The translations under genes were made by a program, and so were the position numbers. Shown piece by piece: positions 35,972 through 44,446 of a DNA stretch of 64,000 nt. The notes beneath the pieces are model-generated. The model had not been told where the DNA came from. It worked only from the letters and a program-made list of their open reading frames with translations, and did not search any database. The DNA is taken from assembly GCA_963807975.1 (NCBI GenBank), contig CAWEDV010000001.1:2542001-2606000 (forward strand), in the 5' to 3' direction. This DNA is from JAACFF01 sp963807975. GTDB taxonomy: Bacteria > Chloroflexota > Anaerolineae > Promineifilales > Promineifilaceae. The stretch's first letter is position 1, and each line of letters opens with the position of its first letter.

Positions 35972-36694
35972 ATGATTGGCACAATTATCAACGCGATTAC
36001 GGTTTTGATAGGCGGGACAGTAGGTACGCTGCTGGGCCATCGTTTCCCGCCGCGCATGCAGGAGACGATCCTGGCCAGCCTGGGCCTGTTTACGCTGGTG
36101 ATCGCCCTGGACAGCGCCCTGGTCACCGGCAATGTGCTGATAGTGTTGGGCAGTCTACTCATCGGCGCACTGATCGGTGAAGCGCTGCGCATTGAGAGCG
36201 GGCTGGAAAGATTTGGCGTCTGGCTGAGGGACAAGCTGGTGCACGATCAAGATGGGGGAGAAGGCGCCCGCTTTGTGGAGGGATTCGTAACGGCCAGTCT
36301 CATTTTTTGCGTTGGGCCGTTGACCATTCAGGGCGCGATCGAAGATGGATTAATGGGCGATTACACTAAACTGGCGATCAAAGCCATGATGGATGGTTTT
36401 GCAGCCATGGCCTTTGCCACGACGCTCGGTCCTGGCGTGATCGCCTCCGTCATCGTGATCCTCGTCTTTCAAGGGGGCATATCGTTGCTGGCCGGTTTGA
36501 GCAGCAATGTCTTCACAGACCCCATGATCAACGAGCTGACGGCGACGGGGGGTGTGGTGCTCATGGCGGTGGGGCTGCGGCTCTTAGATATAAAAAGGAT
36601 TCGTGCCGCCAACTTGCTGCCGGCAATTTTCGTGGCCCCGGCTGCAATAGCGATCATGGATGCGCTGGGAATCAATTATTATCCAAATCTCTAA
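35972..36694 (+). CDS. DUF554 family membrane protein
   Basis: A 240-residue protein with about seven membrane helices matching DUF554: MIGTIINAITVLIGGTVGTLLG at the start, GLFTLVIALDSAL, FVEGFVTASLIFCVGPLTIQGA, and KAMMDGFAAMAFATTLGPGV in the middle. The family is widespread and its function is not settled. It has a 253-base upstream spacer and no co-directional neighbour, so it is probably transcribed alone. The C-terminus carries a basic KRIRAAN loop before the last helix. Confidence 0.92.
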   Translation: MIGTIINAITVLIGGTVGTLLGHRFPPRMQETILASLGLFTLVIALDSALVTGNVLIVLGSLLIGALIGEALRIESGLERFGVWLRDKLVHDQDGGEGARFVEGFVTASLIFCVGPLTIQGAIEDGLMGDYTKLAIKAMMDGFAAMAFATTLGPGVIASVIVILVFQGGISLLAGLSSNVFTDPMINELTATGGVVLMAVGLRLLDIKRIRAANLLPAIFVAPAAIAIMDALGINYYPNL

Positions 36695-36831
36695 GGAGTT
36701 GCGGGTGGCGAGTCGCGAGTCTTCGTAGTCACGATATCACTATCGCGCGCATTTAGGGTTACAAGTTACAGGTTACGGCTCTCAACTTGACCTCACTGCC
36801 CACTGCTTACTTCTTGCTGCCCACCGCCTCT
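36695..36831. repeat. Spacer built of degenerate short tandem words
   Basis: Three runs lie in the gap between convergent genes: GGCGAGTCGCGAGTC, TTACAAGTTACAGGTTACGG, and a series of CACTGCCCACTGCTTACT-like words. Each run is a 7-9-base unit repeated two to four times with changes. They resemble the spacers near 19150, 21660 and 34510. Confidence 0.5.
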
Positions 36832-37578
36832 TTAAGGCACAAGACGGCTGGGGTCGATAATTCTGATCAGGGATCTGGCCAAAATGAGGGCGGGGTCGAC
36901 AACAATCATGCCGTCGATCTGTTTTTCGCGGATGGCCAGGGGGATCTCGGTGCAACCCAAAATCAAGGCTTGCGCCCCCTTGGCACGCAGTTGGCTCGCT
37001 CCGCGAAGCAAATCCGCACGCGCTTTTTCACTGCCCCCCCCGCACGCTTTAATCCCATAGTCGGAATGGTAAATAGCGGGGTGTACCGCCTGGGTCTGTA
37101 AGGTTTCATCGACGTTTAGCACTTCATATCCCAAGGGTTCCAGGGCGAGGGGGTAAATTCTGGTAACAGCCGTGCCCGTGGTTGAGAGTACGCCCACTTT
37201 CTTTATTTTCGGGTGGGTGGTCCGCAGTTCACGGCCGACCTCGGTGATCATGTGCAGTAGCTTTAACTCACTGCCCACATCTTGCAGCCCTTTTATAATT
37301 GGATCAAAAATGGCCGCAGCATGGGCCGTATTGCAGGGTATCCCCGCAACCGTGGCGCCAATCTGCTCCAGTTTGAGTAGCTGTTCAACAATGGCTTGTG
37401 CGGGATTGAGCATCGTTTGGCCCAGGAGAAAAGCGGTTCGATCGGGAATTTGCTCCGGCTGGGAAAGACTGGCCACGGTAAGATGGTCCTGATCTTTTTC
37501 GGCAATAGTTTGCGAGAGAATTTTCGTCAGCAGATCAAGGCCGGCATAAGGGCCGACACCGGCTACCACGCCAATCAT
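36832..37578 (-). CDS. Aspartate/glutamate racemase family protein
   Basis: A 248-residue racemase-fold protein with both catalytic cysteines: Cys82 in GIPCNTAHA and Cys209 in LILGCTEIPL. The start GVVAGVGPYAGLDLL fits the PLP-independent Asp/Glu racemase superfamily (RacD/YgeA type). It may supply D-Asp or D-Glu for the cell wall or handle another alpha-amino acid. The ATG at 37578 has GGAGG four bases upstream; the frame before it is not used. It starts 23 bases after the MDR dehydrogenase stop, so the two are an operon. Confidence 0.9.
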   Translation of the reverse strand: MIGVVAGVGPYAGLDLLTKILSQTIAEKDQDHLTVASLSQPEQIPDRTAFLLGQTMLNPAQAIVEQLLKLEQIGATVAGIPCNTAHAAAIFDPIIKGLQDVGSELKLLHMITEVGRELRTTHPKIKKVGVLSTTGTAVTRIYPLALEPLGYEVLNVDETLQTQAVHPAIYHSDYGIKACGGGSEKARADLLRGASQLRAKGAQALILGCTEIPLAIREKQIDGMIVVDPALILARSLIRIIDPSRLVP

Positions 37579-37601
37579 AATTCCTCCACGGTGTGAAATC
37601 A

Positions 37602-38633
37602 CTACTCGTATTCCAATAAGACCTGGATAGTTGAGCCAGGGTCCTGATCCAGCAGTTGGTACGCTTCCGGAGCCTTAGAAAGCGGGAAGCGATGGGTGAT
37701 CAACTGCTGGGGATCCTGCTCGGCGATCATTTTCCAGGCCGTATTCAGGCGCCGCGGGTGGTCGAAGCGACCGCGCCAGCGCGGGGCGATGTGGCTGACT
37801 TGGCTGTTGATCAGGCGCATATGGCTGCGGTGAAAATGGCTGCCCAAATCGAGTGCTGCCGTTTTCCGGCCATACCAGGAACCAATGAGCACACGGCCGT
37901 CATAACCGGCGCTGCATATGGCCAGATCAAGCGCTTTTGGATTGCCAGTCAGCTCCAACACGAGATCAGCCCCTAGATATGAACCCGCCTGCCCTAGAAG
38001 GGCACCCAGCCGCTCTTGAAACACCTCTGCAGCGGGATCAAGAGTTATCGAGGCGCCAAGCTTCTGTGACCAACGGCGACGTATAGGATAGCGGTCTACG
38101 GTAATTAATTGGGCCAACGGGTAACGAGCAAGCAGAGCAGTGGTCAAGAGTCCGACAATGCCCTGCCCCAAAAGCAGTACCTGTTCACCGATCATAGGCT
38201 GGGCATCCATGAGGAAAGATACGGCGGTCTCCATCAGGGGCAGGAGGACGGCTGTGGAGGATGAAAATTCTTCCCCTACGGGATGCAGGTTGGACGCCGC
38301 GGTCACAAAGTGGCTTTCGTGGGCATGGAAGACAAAGACGCGCCGGTCCTGCCAGCTTTTGTCCACGCCCTGCCCCAACCCCTGCACACGGCCGATCAGC
38401 GCGTAGCCGTATTTAAGCGGATAGGAAAAGCTGTCTCCCAGACCATCAATGGTCGCATCTACGGCCATGTCGGTTGGCACCTGACCGCGATAAAACAACA
38501 TTTCCGTGCCTGGGCTGATGGCCGATAACTCGCTGCGCACCAATACCTCACCAGGTCCCGGGTCCGGCATCGCTTCCAACTGGATAGATATTTGATAAGG
38601 GGCTTGGAATAAAAGGGTATGGCGTTGGTTCAT
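37602..38633 (-). CDS. MDR-superfamily (zinc-type alcohol dehydrogenase-like) oxidoreductase
   Basis: A 343-residue medium-chain dehydrogenase. The catalytic domain has GEVLVRSELSAISPGTEMLFYRG, where SPGTE replaces the zinc-binding GxCGTD motif, so no catalytic zinc is expected. The structural-zinc Cys cluster is also absent. The Rossmann motif is LLGQGIVGLLTTALLA. The layout is close to bacteriochlorophyllide dehydrogenase (BchC)-like and related zinc-free MDR proteins of unknown substrate. It is divergent from the NuoN-like gene and precedes the racemase. Confidence 0.85.
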   Translation of the reverse strand: MNQRHTLLFQAPYQISIQLEAMPDPGPGEVLVRSELSAISPGTEMLFYRGQVPTDMAVDATIDGLGDSFSYPLKYGYALIGRVQGLGQGVDKSWQDRRVFVFHAHESHFVTAASNLHPVGEEFSSSTAVLLPLMETAVSFLMDAQPMIGEQVLLLGQGIVGLLTTALLARYPLAQLITVDRYPIRRRWSQKLGASITLDPAAEVFQERLGALLGQAGSYLGADLVLELTGNPKALDLAICSAGYDGRVLIGSWYGRKTAALDLGSHFHRSHMRLINSQVSHIAPRWRGRFDHPRRLNTAWKMIAEQDPQQLITHRFPLSKAPEAYQLLDQDPGSTIQVLLEYE

Positions 38634-38809
38634 GAGCTTAATGTTTCTTCAGCTAAGATAAAATTGGTATACTGGATCAGGTGGGCTGTTCAAGTCTTGC
38701 CCACTGCGGCAATTCTACCATGGAATACGCGCCACTGGATAACAGGAAGAGGAAAAATGCAGCCAGCGATACATAGGTGCAAATTAGACAGGATGGGGGT
38801 GCGGACCTG

Positions 38810-40192
38810 ATGCTCTTTCCGGCGCCGGTGCTGCCTCTTGTCGGCCCTCTGTTGGCTGCCGTTTTGCTGCTCTTTTTCGGCCGTTGGCGGCAGGTGCAGA
38901 CTTTGGCAGGTACGGGCACATCCCTGTTTCTGGCTTATTGGGTCGCTCGCCTACCGATTAGTAATGAGAGCGCCGGCGAAGAATCGCTGTTCAGGGGCAG
39001 CACATGGACTATCACCGGGCGGTCGATAATCATCAACGAAGGTCTGCAGAGCCTCGCCGTTTTCTTTTTCATCGCCCTTGCTTTGTTATTTCTGTTATCC
39101 TTTTTCTTTGAGCAAGGACGCACCTTCGTCCCGGCAGGTCTGGCAGCCATGTCCCCTCTCCTGGCGGCGCTCATGGTGCAGTTAACCGCTTTCGCAGGCA
39201 TTCTGCTGCTGATCAGCGCCAGCTTTCTGGTCATGACCTACACACCGGTTGTGCGTCAGAAAACCCAGGGAGCCACGCGTTATCTGCTTCTGTTCACGCT
39301 GGCCCTGGCGCCACTGTTGTTGGTAGGCTGGTTGTTCGAGTCAGGCCAGGCAGCCTTGAATTCTCCGCTGATCGTGATCATGCTGACCACGGCCTGCGCC
39401 ATCCTGCTCGCCGGATTTCCCTTTTATATCTGGGTCCATCCACTCGTCGCCGAAGCACCTTTTCTCATTCCGGCGCTCATATTTGGACTGGCGCAGACTG
39501 CCGTGGTTACATTTATATTCTCCCTTCTGCAAGCCAATCCCCAATTGCAGGCCAATCCTCAATTCCAGAATTGGCTGACCTGGAGCGGAACAGGCACCGT
39601 GCTCATTGCTGCCTTGCTGGTCTTATCCGCCGCCAACTGGCGCTTCCTCTTGGGGCACTTGCTCTTGCTGAATATGGGTATGGCCCTCTTAACCCTCACC
39701 TTGCCGGCCCAAATGGGCGCCAGTGTAGCTGTCCTATTCCATCTGACGCGCTTCATCAGCTTGCTGCTGGCGGGCAGCGCCTTAAGCTATCTTCAACAGC
39801 AGGGCCTGCCGGCCAATATTGGCGCAAGTCAGGGGTTTGGCCGGCGGAACCCGTTTGCCATGGCCTTGTTGGCTTATGCATTATTCTCTTTGTTGGGAAC
39901 GCCGCTGACCATTGGTTTTCCCAGCCAATGGGCCTTGATCACCAATTTTGGCCAGGGTCCCCATATTTGGTTAGCCGCACTGCTGGTTCTGGCTATGGGC
40001 CTCTCTGCATATCGTGTGCTGCGTATTCTGGCAGACATGATCATTATGGAATCTGCCGGGCAAGGAGCGAAAGTGGTGCACTGGCAGCGCGCAGTGGTGG
40101 TTGTCCTGCTAACCGCAGCGATTCTACTAGCCCTCTTCCCGCAGCCGCTGCTGAACTATGCGAACGATCTATCGGCGGCTGTCACAGGCTAA
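38810..40192 (+). CDS. Orphan NuoN/MrpD-like proton-conducting membrane subunit homolog
   Basis: A roughly 460-residue protein with about 13-14 membrane helices. It has the general layout of the antiporter-like subunits of complex I and Mrp antiporters, such as LLLISASFLVMTYTPV and FYIWVHPLVAEAP (compare F-P-x-H-x-W-L-P.A in NuoN). Sequence is divergent, and several Lys/Glu positions used in proton pumping are unclear. A short internal duplication, LQANPQLQANPQ, lies in a loop. No other complex I subunit is nearby. The frame opens at a GTG at 38777; I take the ATG at 38810, directly before the first helix. It may be an accessory ion-transport subunit. Confidence 0.68.
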   Translation: MLFPAPVLPLVGPLLAAVLLLFFGRWRQVQTLAGTGTSLFLAYWVARLPISNESAGEESLFRGSTWTITGRSIIINEGLQSLAVFFFIALALLFLLSFFFEQGRTFVPAGLAAMSPLLAALMVQLTAFAGILLLISASFLVMTYTPVVRQKTQGATRYLLLFTLALAPLLLVGWLFESGQAALNSPLIVIMLTTACAILLAGFPFYIWVHPLVAEAPFLIPALIFGLAQTAVVTFIFSLLQANPQLQANPQFQNWLTWSGTGTVLIAALLVLSAANWRFLLGHLLLLNMGMALLTLTLPAQMGASVAVLFHLTRFISLLLAGSALSYLQQQGLPANIGASQGFGRRNPFAMALLAYALFSLLGTPLTIGFPSQWALITNFGQGPHIWLAALLVLAMGLSAYRVLRILADMIIMESAGQGAKVVHWQRAVVVVLLTAAILLALFPQPLLNYANDLSAAVTG

Positions 40193-40337
40193 ATCAACAC
40201 TGAATGATTCTGCCTTAGGCCATGACCCACGACCAAATTCATGCTAAAATTCCAAATTAAATATAGAAACACCCGGCAAGGTGGCAGCAGCCCGCTCTTA
40301 CCCGGATTCCCCCATATTTCTTTACCAGGAGAACACC

Positions 40338-43300
40338 ATGTCCCACGATTTCATTTTCCATGGATCTGTGGTCGATCTCGATCCCGAACTTAAAGATCTG
40401 CTCGATCTCGAGGATGACCGTCAGGATTCCACCATCATATTAGTAGCATCTGAAAGCGCCTCACCGGATTCTGTCCGTGAGGTTATGGGTGGCAAATTCT
40501 GCAATGTTTATGCAGAAGGCTACCCCCGTGAGGCCAGCAGGAAGCAGTCACAAGAAGAGATTCTTGATACTGAGATGGAATTGGCCCTCTACCATCGTTA
40601 CAGTGATCCGCGCTATTACAAGGGAGTTGAATACGCCGACGTATTGGAGGCCTTAACGCGTCGCCGGGCAGCAGAACTTTTTGCAGCCAATGGGATCAGC
40701 GCTGATGAGTTGTATGTCAACGTGCAGCCCCTCAGCGGTGCGCCAGCCAACAGTGCCGTTTACACCGCGCTGCTGCAGCCAGGCGATCTGATCATGGGCC
40801 TCAACCTCAATGATGGCGGTCACCTATCCCACGGCTCCCATGTCAATCGTTCAGGCCAGGTATACAAGACAACTCCCTACTTCGTCAATCCGGAAACAGA
40901 ACTGCTTGACTACGAGGCCATCGAAGCTCAAGCCCTAGAGATGAGGCCGCAGATTATCGTCGCCGGTTATTCCGCCTACCCGCGCATCGTGGATTGGCAG
41001 CGCTTCCGGGATATCGCCGACGCCTGTGGCGCCTACTTGCTGGCTGACGTCGCTCACATTTCCGGTCTGGTAGCCAGCGGCGTGCATCCCAGCCCAATTG
41101 GCATCGCCGATGTGGTCACAACCACAACCCACAAAAGCTTGTGTGGCCCGCGCGGGGCCATGCTCATGACCCACCGCAAAGATCTATTCCGGAAATTTGA
41201 TCGCGCCGTCTTCCCCGGAGAGCAAGGGGGACCGCACCTAAATACCATGGCGGCTCTGGCAGTCGCCCTCAAACTGGCCCGCAGTGAGCAGTTCCTGCAG
41301 CTGCAGAAACGTATCGTGGCCAACGCCTCGCGCCTGGCTGATAAATTGAGCGAAAAGGGAATGCGCATCGTTAGCGGCGGATCTGATAACCATCTGCTGC
41401 TTATTGATACGAAGAGTGTCACTCACAATGGCGTTCATCTTTCAGGCGACATGGCCGCGCGCGTACTAGATGTGGCGGGCATTGTGCTCAACCGCAATAC
41501 CATTCCTGGCGACAAAGGGGCCGTGAATCCCACCGGCCTGCGTTTAGGAACGGTGTGGATCAGCCAATTGGGGTTTGGCGATGAAGAAATCGACCTGCTG
41601 GCGGAGGCGATTGTCACCGTCTTGCAAGGATGCAAGCCTTATACCTATCAGGGACGGGGCCGTAGGAAGTTGTTGCGCACCAAAGTGAATTACCAGGCCC
41701 TGCAGCGCGGGCGTGAGCTTGTACGCCAACTGCGCGGCCGTTCGCTGCCAACACCAGCCGGCAGCAGCGTCCTCGTCCGCGGCCCGGAAGCAACCAGCTT
41801 TCTCAACCATGCCTTGACCAGCGATCTATTCGCCCTGGCCGATGGGGAAGCGCAGGCGACCCACGTTTATGGGGGAGGCCTGGATGCCGCAGGCAGTGTC
41901 CGCCGTGAGAACGCTCAGATTTATACCTTGCACTTCGCCGATGCTGATACTGCACAGCAAGCTGCGACCTGGTTTGCGGCCTTATCAGATGCCTATATTG
42001 ACTTTGGAGACTTGTATGCAAAACTAAGCGGTCCCATCGTGGCCAAAACAGTTGCCACTGATGCACCAGCCGATCAGGCTAACGGTGACTCAATCGCAGA
42101 GAGCAAGCCCTTCTTCATCGGTCAAGAACGGCACAGCGGCACAGAAGTCTTGCCATCCTTTGCCTGGCAAGAACCAGATAATCCGCCCATGAAAAGGACC
42201 ACGCTCTACAATACGCATAAGAGCATGGGCGCCAAGATCATCCCCTTTGGCGGTTACGAGATGCCTGTCTGGTACACATCGGTCAGCGAGGAACATGCTG
42301 CCGTGCGTGAGGCTGCCGGACTGTTCGATGCTACCCATATGGGCGTTTTTGAAGTAAGTGGTCCCCATGCGCTGCAGTTCTTGGAAACCGTGACGACCAA
42401 TGACGTCTCGACATTGGAGGTGGGCCAATCCCATTATACCTATCTCCTCTTCCCAGATGGCAGCGTGGTTGATGATTTAATGGTCTATCGCCGCGGCGTA
42501 GACAATTACATGATGGTCGTCAATGCCTCTAATAATGACAGAGATTGGGCCTGGCTCAATGCGGTAAACAATGGCCAGGTCTTGATTGACGACCAAAGGC
42601 CGTTCGCCAAAATCCAACACCCGGTCCCCCTACGTGACCTGCGAGATCCGGCCCATGGAAATGACTGCCGCGTCGACGTGCCCCTGCAGGGACCCAAATC
42701 CACGGAGATCATGCTTAAACTGGTTGATGATCCCGATTTTGCTCAGCGCATTAAAGGCTTGCCCTGGGCCGGTTTGGCAGAAGGCAGGGCAGCTGGCCTG
42801 GATCTGATCGTTTCTCGCACCGGCTATACGGGCGAACGCATCGCCTATGAACTGTTTGTCCATCCCGACCAGGCGCCGCAGCTGTGGGCCAAGCTGGTCG
42901 AAGTGGGTGAACCACTCGGTTTGAAGCAGTGTGGTTTGGCAGCACGTGACAGCACGCGCACGGAAGCAGGACTGCCGCTTTACGGCCATGAACTGGCCGG
43001 GGACCTGGGGTTAAATCCAGCCGATGCCGGATTTGGCAGCTATGTTAAGCTCTGGAAGCCTTTCTTTGTCGGCCGTTCCGCTTTCATTGCTCACGAAAAT
43101 GAACGCTCACAAGCCATTGTTCGCTTCCGCATGAACGAAAAAGGTGTGCGTCGCCCCGACACAGGCGATCCAGTCATGGATAAACGGGGCAAGGTCGTGG
43201 GCACAGTCACGAGCTGCGCCATTGACCATGAGGGTTACCTTCTGGGGCAGGCAGCTGTCCCCTTGGATATGGCTGTCGCGGAGACGCCCCTGTTCATTTA

Positions 43301-43421
43301 CCAGCTTGGCGGTGGACAGAGAGCTATCCGTCCGCCTAAGGCGATTAAGGCCGGGGCAAGGCTGCCGATGCCTGATGCGGCAACGGTGTTGACCCGTTTC
43401 CCAAGTCGTAAAAAGAGCTAG
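40338..43421 (+). CDS. Fused serine hydroxymethyltransferase - glycine cleavage T-protein (aminomethyltransferase)
   Basis: A 1027-residue bifunctional protein. Residues 1 to about 450 are serine hydroxymethyltransferase with the PLP lysine (Lys266) in TTTTHKSLCGPRGAM and RYYKGVEYADVLE. Relatives' LIASEN is VASES here, and an insertion follows AEGYP. Residues 618-1027 are a complete GcvT: PFGGYEMPVWYTSV, GLFDATHMGVFEVSG, TNDVSTLEVGQSHYTYLL, SRTGYTGERIAYELF. The linker (about 455-617) contains a degenerate copy of the GcvT N-terminus, VLVRGPEATSFLNHALTSD. Both halves use tetrahydrofolate one-carbon units and glycine, so fusion may channel methylene-THF. CAGGAG lies six bases before the ATG; the longer frame from 40281 is not used. 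No gcvP or gcvH is in the window. Confidence 0.95.
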   Translation: MSHDFIFHGSVVDLDPELKDLLDLEDDRQDSTIILVASESASPDSVREVMGGKFCNVYAEGYPREASRKQSQEEILDTEMELALYHRYSDPRYYKGVEYADVLEALTRRRAAELFAANGISADELYVNVQPLSGAPANSAVYTALLQPGDLIMGLNLNDGGHLSHGSHVNRSGQVYKTTPYFVNPETELLDYEAIEAQALEMRPQIIVAGYSAYPRIVDWQRFRDIADACGAYLLADVAHISGLVASGVHPSPIGIADVVTTTTHKSLCGPRGAMLMTHRKDLFRKFDRAVFPGEQGGPHLNTMAALAVALKLARSEQFLQLQKRIVANASRLADKLSEKGMRIVSGGSDNHLLLIDTKSVTHNGVHLSGDMAARVLDVAGIVLNRNTIPGDKGAVNPTGLRLGTVWISQLGFGDEEIDLLAEAIVTVLQGCKPYTYQGRGRRKLLRTKVNYQALQRGRELVRQLRGRSLPTPAGSSVLVRGPEATSFLNHALTSDLFALADGEAQATHVYGGGLDAAGSVRRENAQIYTLHFADADTAQQAATWFAALSDAYIDFGDLYAKLSGPIVAKTVATDAPADQANGDSIAESKPFFIGQERHSGTEVLPSFAWQEPDNPPMKRTTLYNTHKSMGAKIIPFGGYEMPVWYTSVSEEHAAVREAAGLFDATHMGVFEVSGPHALQFLETVTTNDVSTLEVGQSHYTYLLFPDGSVVDDLMVYRRGVDNYMMVVNASNNDRDWAWLNAVNNGQVLIDDQRPFAKIQHPVPLRDLRDPAHGNDCRVDVPLQGPKSTEIMLKLVDDPDFAQRIKGLPWAGLAEGRAAGLDLIVSRTGYTGERIAYELFVHPDQAPQLWAKLVEVGEPLGLKQCGLAARDSTRTEAGLPLYGHELAGDLGLNPADAGFGSYVKLWKPFFVGRSAFIAHENERSQAIVRFRMNEKGVRRPDTGDPVMDKRGKVVGTVTSCAIDHEGYLLGQAAVPLDMAVAETPLFIYQLGGGQRAIRPPKAIKAGARLPMPDAATVLTRFPSRKKS

Positions 43422-43627
43422 AAATGGCCGGTAAGGAAGAGTGTGGGCCAGAGAAGATCTGCCGGCCCCACGAAATCCGCAGCATGCCAACCGGCAACAT
43501 GAGAAGGCAAGCACACCCCTTCACTGGGTTGACACAGCACGCTTCACGGGGTAGCATTGCTGATTACAGATGAAGATTGTTTGACACACAGACAACCCCA
43601 TCTGCCATTACCATAAGAACTGTGATT

Positions 43628-43664
43628 AGTGACTGTCACCCGCATGGGGACAGTCACTTTATTT
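43628..43664 (+). terminator. Rho-independent terminator after the SHMT-GcvT gene
   Basis: AGTGACTGTC pairs with GACAGTCACT around an 11-base loop, then TTATTT. It ends only about 20 bases before the phosphoribosyltransferase start, so the next gene must begin transcription inside this short gap or depend on read-through. Confidence 0.8.
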
Positions 43665-43683
43665 CATATTTGAGGAATTCCCA

Positions 43684-44187
43684 ATGCGTCGCGAAGTTAT
43701 AACCTGGTCTGACGTAGACAAACTAGTCGATTATCTCGCACCACAAATACACGGCCGTTTCGATTCCATGTTGATCATCACCCGTGGCGGCATCGTCCCG
43801 GGTGGCATGCTCGCCGAGGCGCTCAACATCACCTATATTCTCACGGCATCGATTCGTTTTCCGGCCGACTTTCCTGGCCTGCAGGCGACGGAACAGGCCA
43901 AGTATGCTATTCCCGAATTCATCCAATTCCCGGAGGACGATCTGCTGGAAGGACGGCGTGTGCTGATTGTCGACGATGTCTGGACCAAGGGACGCAACAG
44001 TGTGACGGTGGCCAACCGCGTCAGTGCCGCCGGTGGATTCCCTGAATCCTGCGTGTTGCATTATAAGCCGGCCTCTTCGCTTTATCCCGGTTATACGCCA
44101 ACCTATTATGCGGCCGTTACCGACGCCTATATCATTTACCCCTGGGAGCTGGATCGAGGTCCAGAGGCTTTAGGAGCCTGGAATTAA
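43684..44187 (+). CDS. Phosphoribosyltransferase (Gpt/hypoxanthine-xanthine type)
   Basis: A 167-residue type I phosphoribosyltransferase. LIITRGGIVPGGMLAEAL is the PPi-loop region, and RRVLIVDDVWTKGRN is the PRPP-binding loop with the two acidic residues. The short hood and C-terminal YPWEL resemble xanthine or purine phosphoribosyltransferases (Gpt-like), which salvage bases using PRPP, though the exact base is uncertain. GAGGAA lies before the ATG. It is followed by the SRP RNA gene on the same strand. Confidence 0.88.
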   Translation: MRREVITWSDVDKLVDYLAPQIHGRFDSMLIITRGGIVPGGMLAEALNITYILTASIRFPADFPGLQATEQAKYAIPEFIQFPEDDLLEGRRVLIVDDVWTKGRNSVTVANRVSAAGGFPESCVLHYKPASSLYPGYTPTYYAAVTDAYIIYPWELDRGPEALGAWN

Positions 44188-44250
44188 GTCTTTTTGCCTC
44201 AAAAACAGAGATTTGTTACGATCTTTGCCATAAAAGATGTGCCCATGTGA

Positions 44251-44362
44251 CCGATGATGACTGGGTCCCTGGCGGCAGGAGCCGTCGAACTGCGTCAGGT
44301 CCGGAAGGAAGCAGCGCTAAGGTGTAACTCCTGGGTGCCCAGGACAACCTGGTTGTCATCGG
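44251..44362 (+). ncRNA. ffs: Signal recognition particle RNA (small bacterial type)
   Basis: The invariant helix 8 core GTCAGGTCCGGAAGGAAGCA, with the GGAA tetraloop and symmetric and asymmetric loops that bind Ffh, is present at about 44296-44315. The flanks pair: CCGATGATGAC at 44251 with GTTGTCATCGG ending at 44362. The outer pairing GATGTGC (44236) with GCACATC (44377) may extend the molecule to about 142 nt. A strong terminator follows at 44391. Confidence 0.96.
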
Positions 44363-44390
44363 CCCCATGCGCACATCAAGGATAAAAAGG

Positions 44391-44445
44391 ACTGAGGAGT
44401 GGATTGAGCGCTAAACAGCGCCGCATACACTCCTCAGTTTTATTT
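44391..44445 (+). terminator. Rho-independent terminator of the SRP RNA
   Basis: ACTGAGGAGTG pairs perfectly with CACTCCTCAGT, enclosing a nested AGCGCT/AGCGC hairpin, and is followed by TTTTATTT. The T run ends two bases before the ATG of the next gene. Confidence 0.9.
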
Positions 44446-44446
44446 A

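Noticed and set aside
40193..40337. Possible glycine riboswitch before the SHMT-GcvT gene
   Set aside because: I looked for paired glycine-aptamer motifs and a switching terminator and found none in the 145-base leader.
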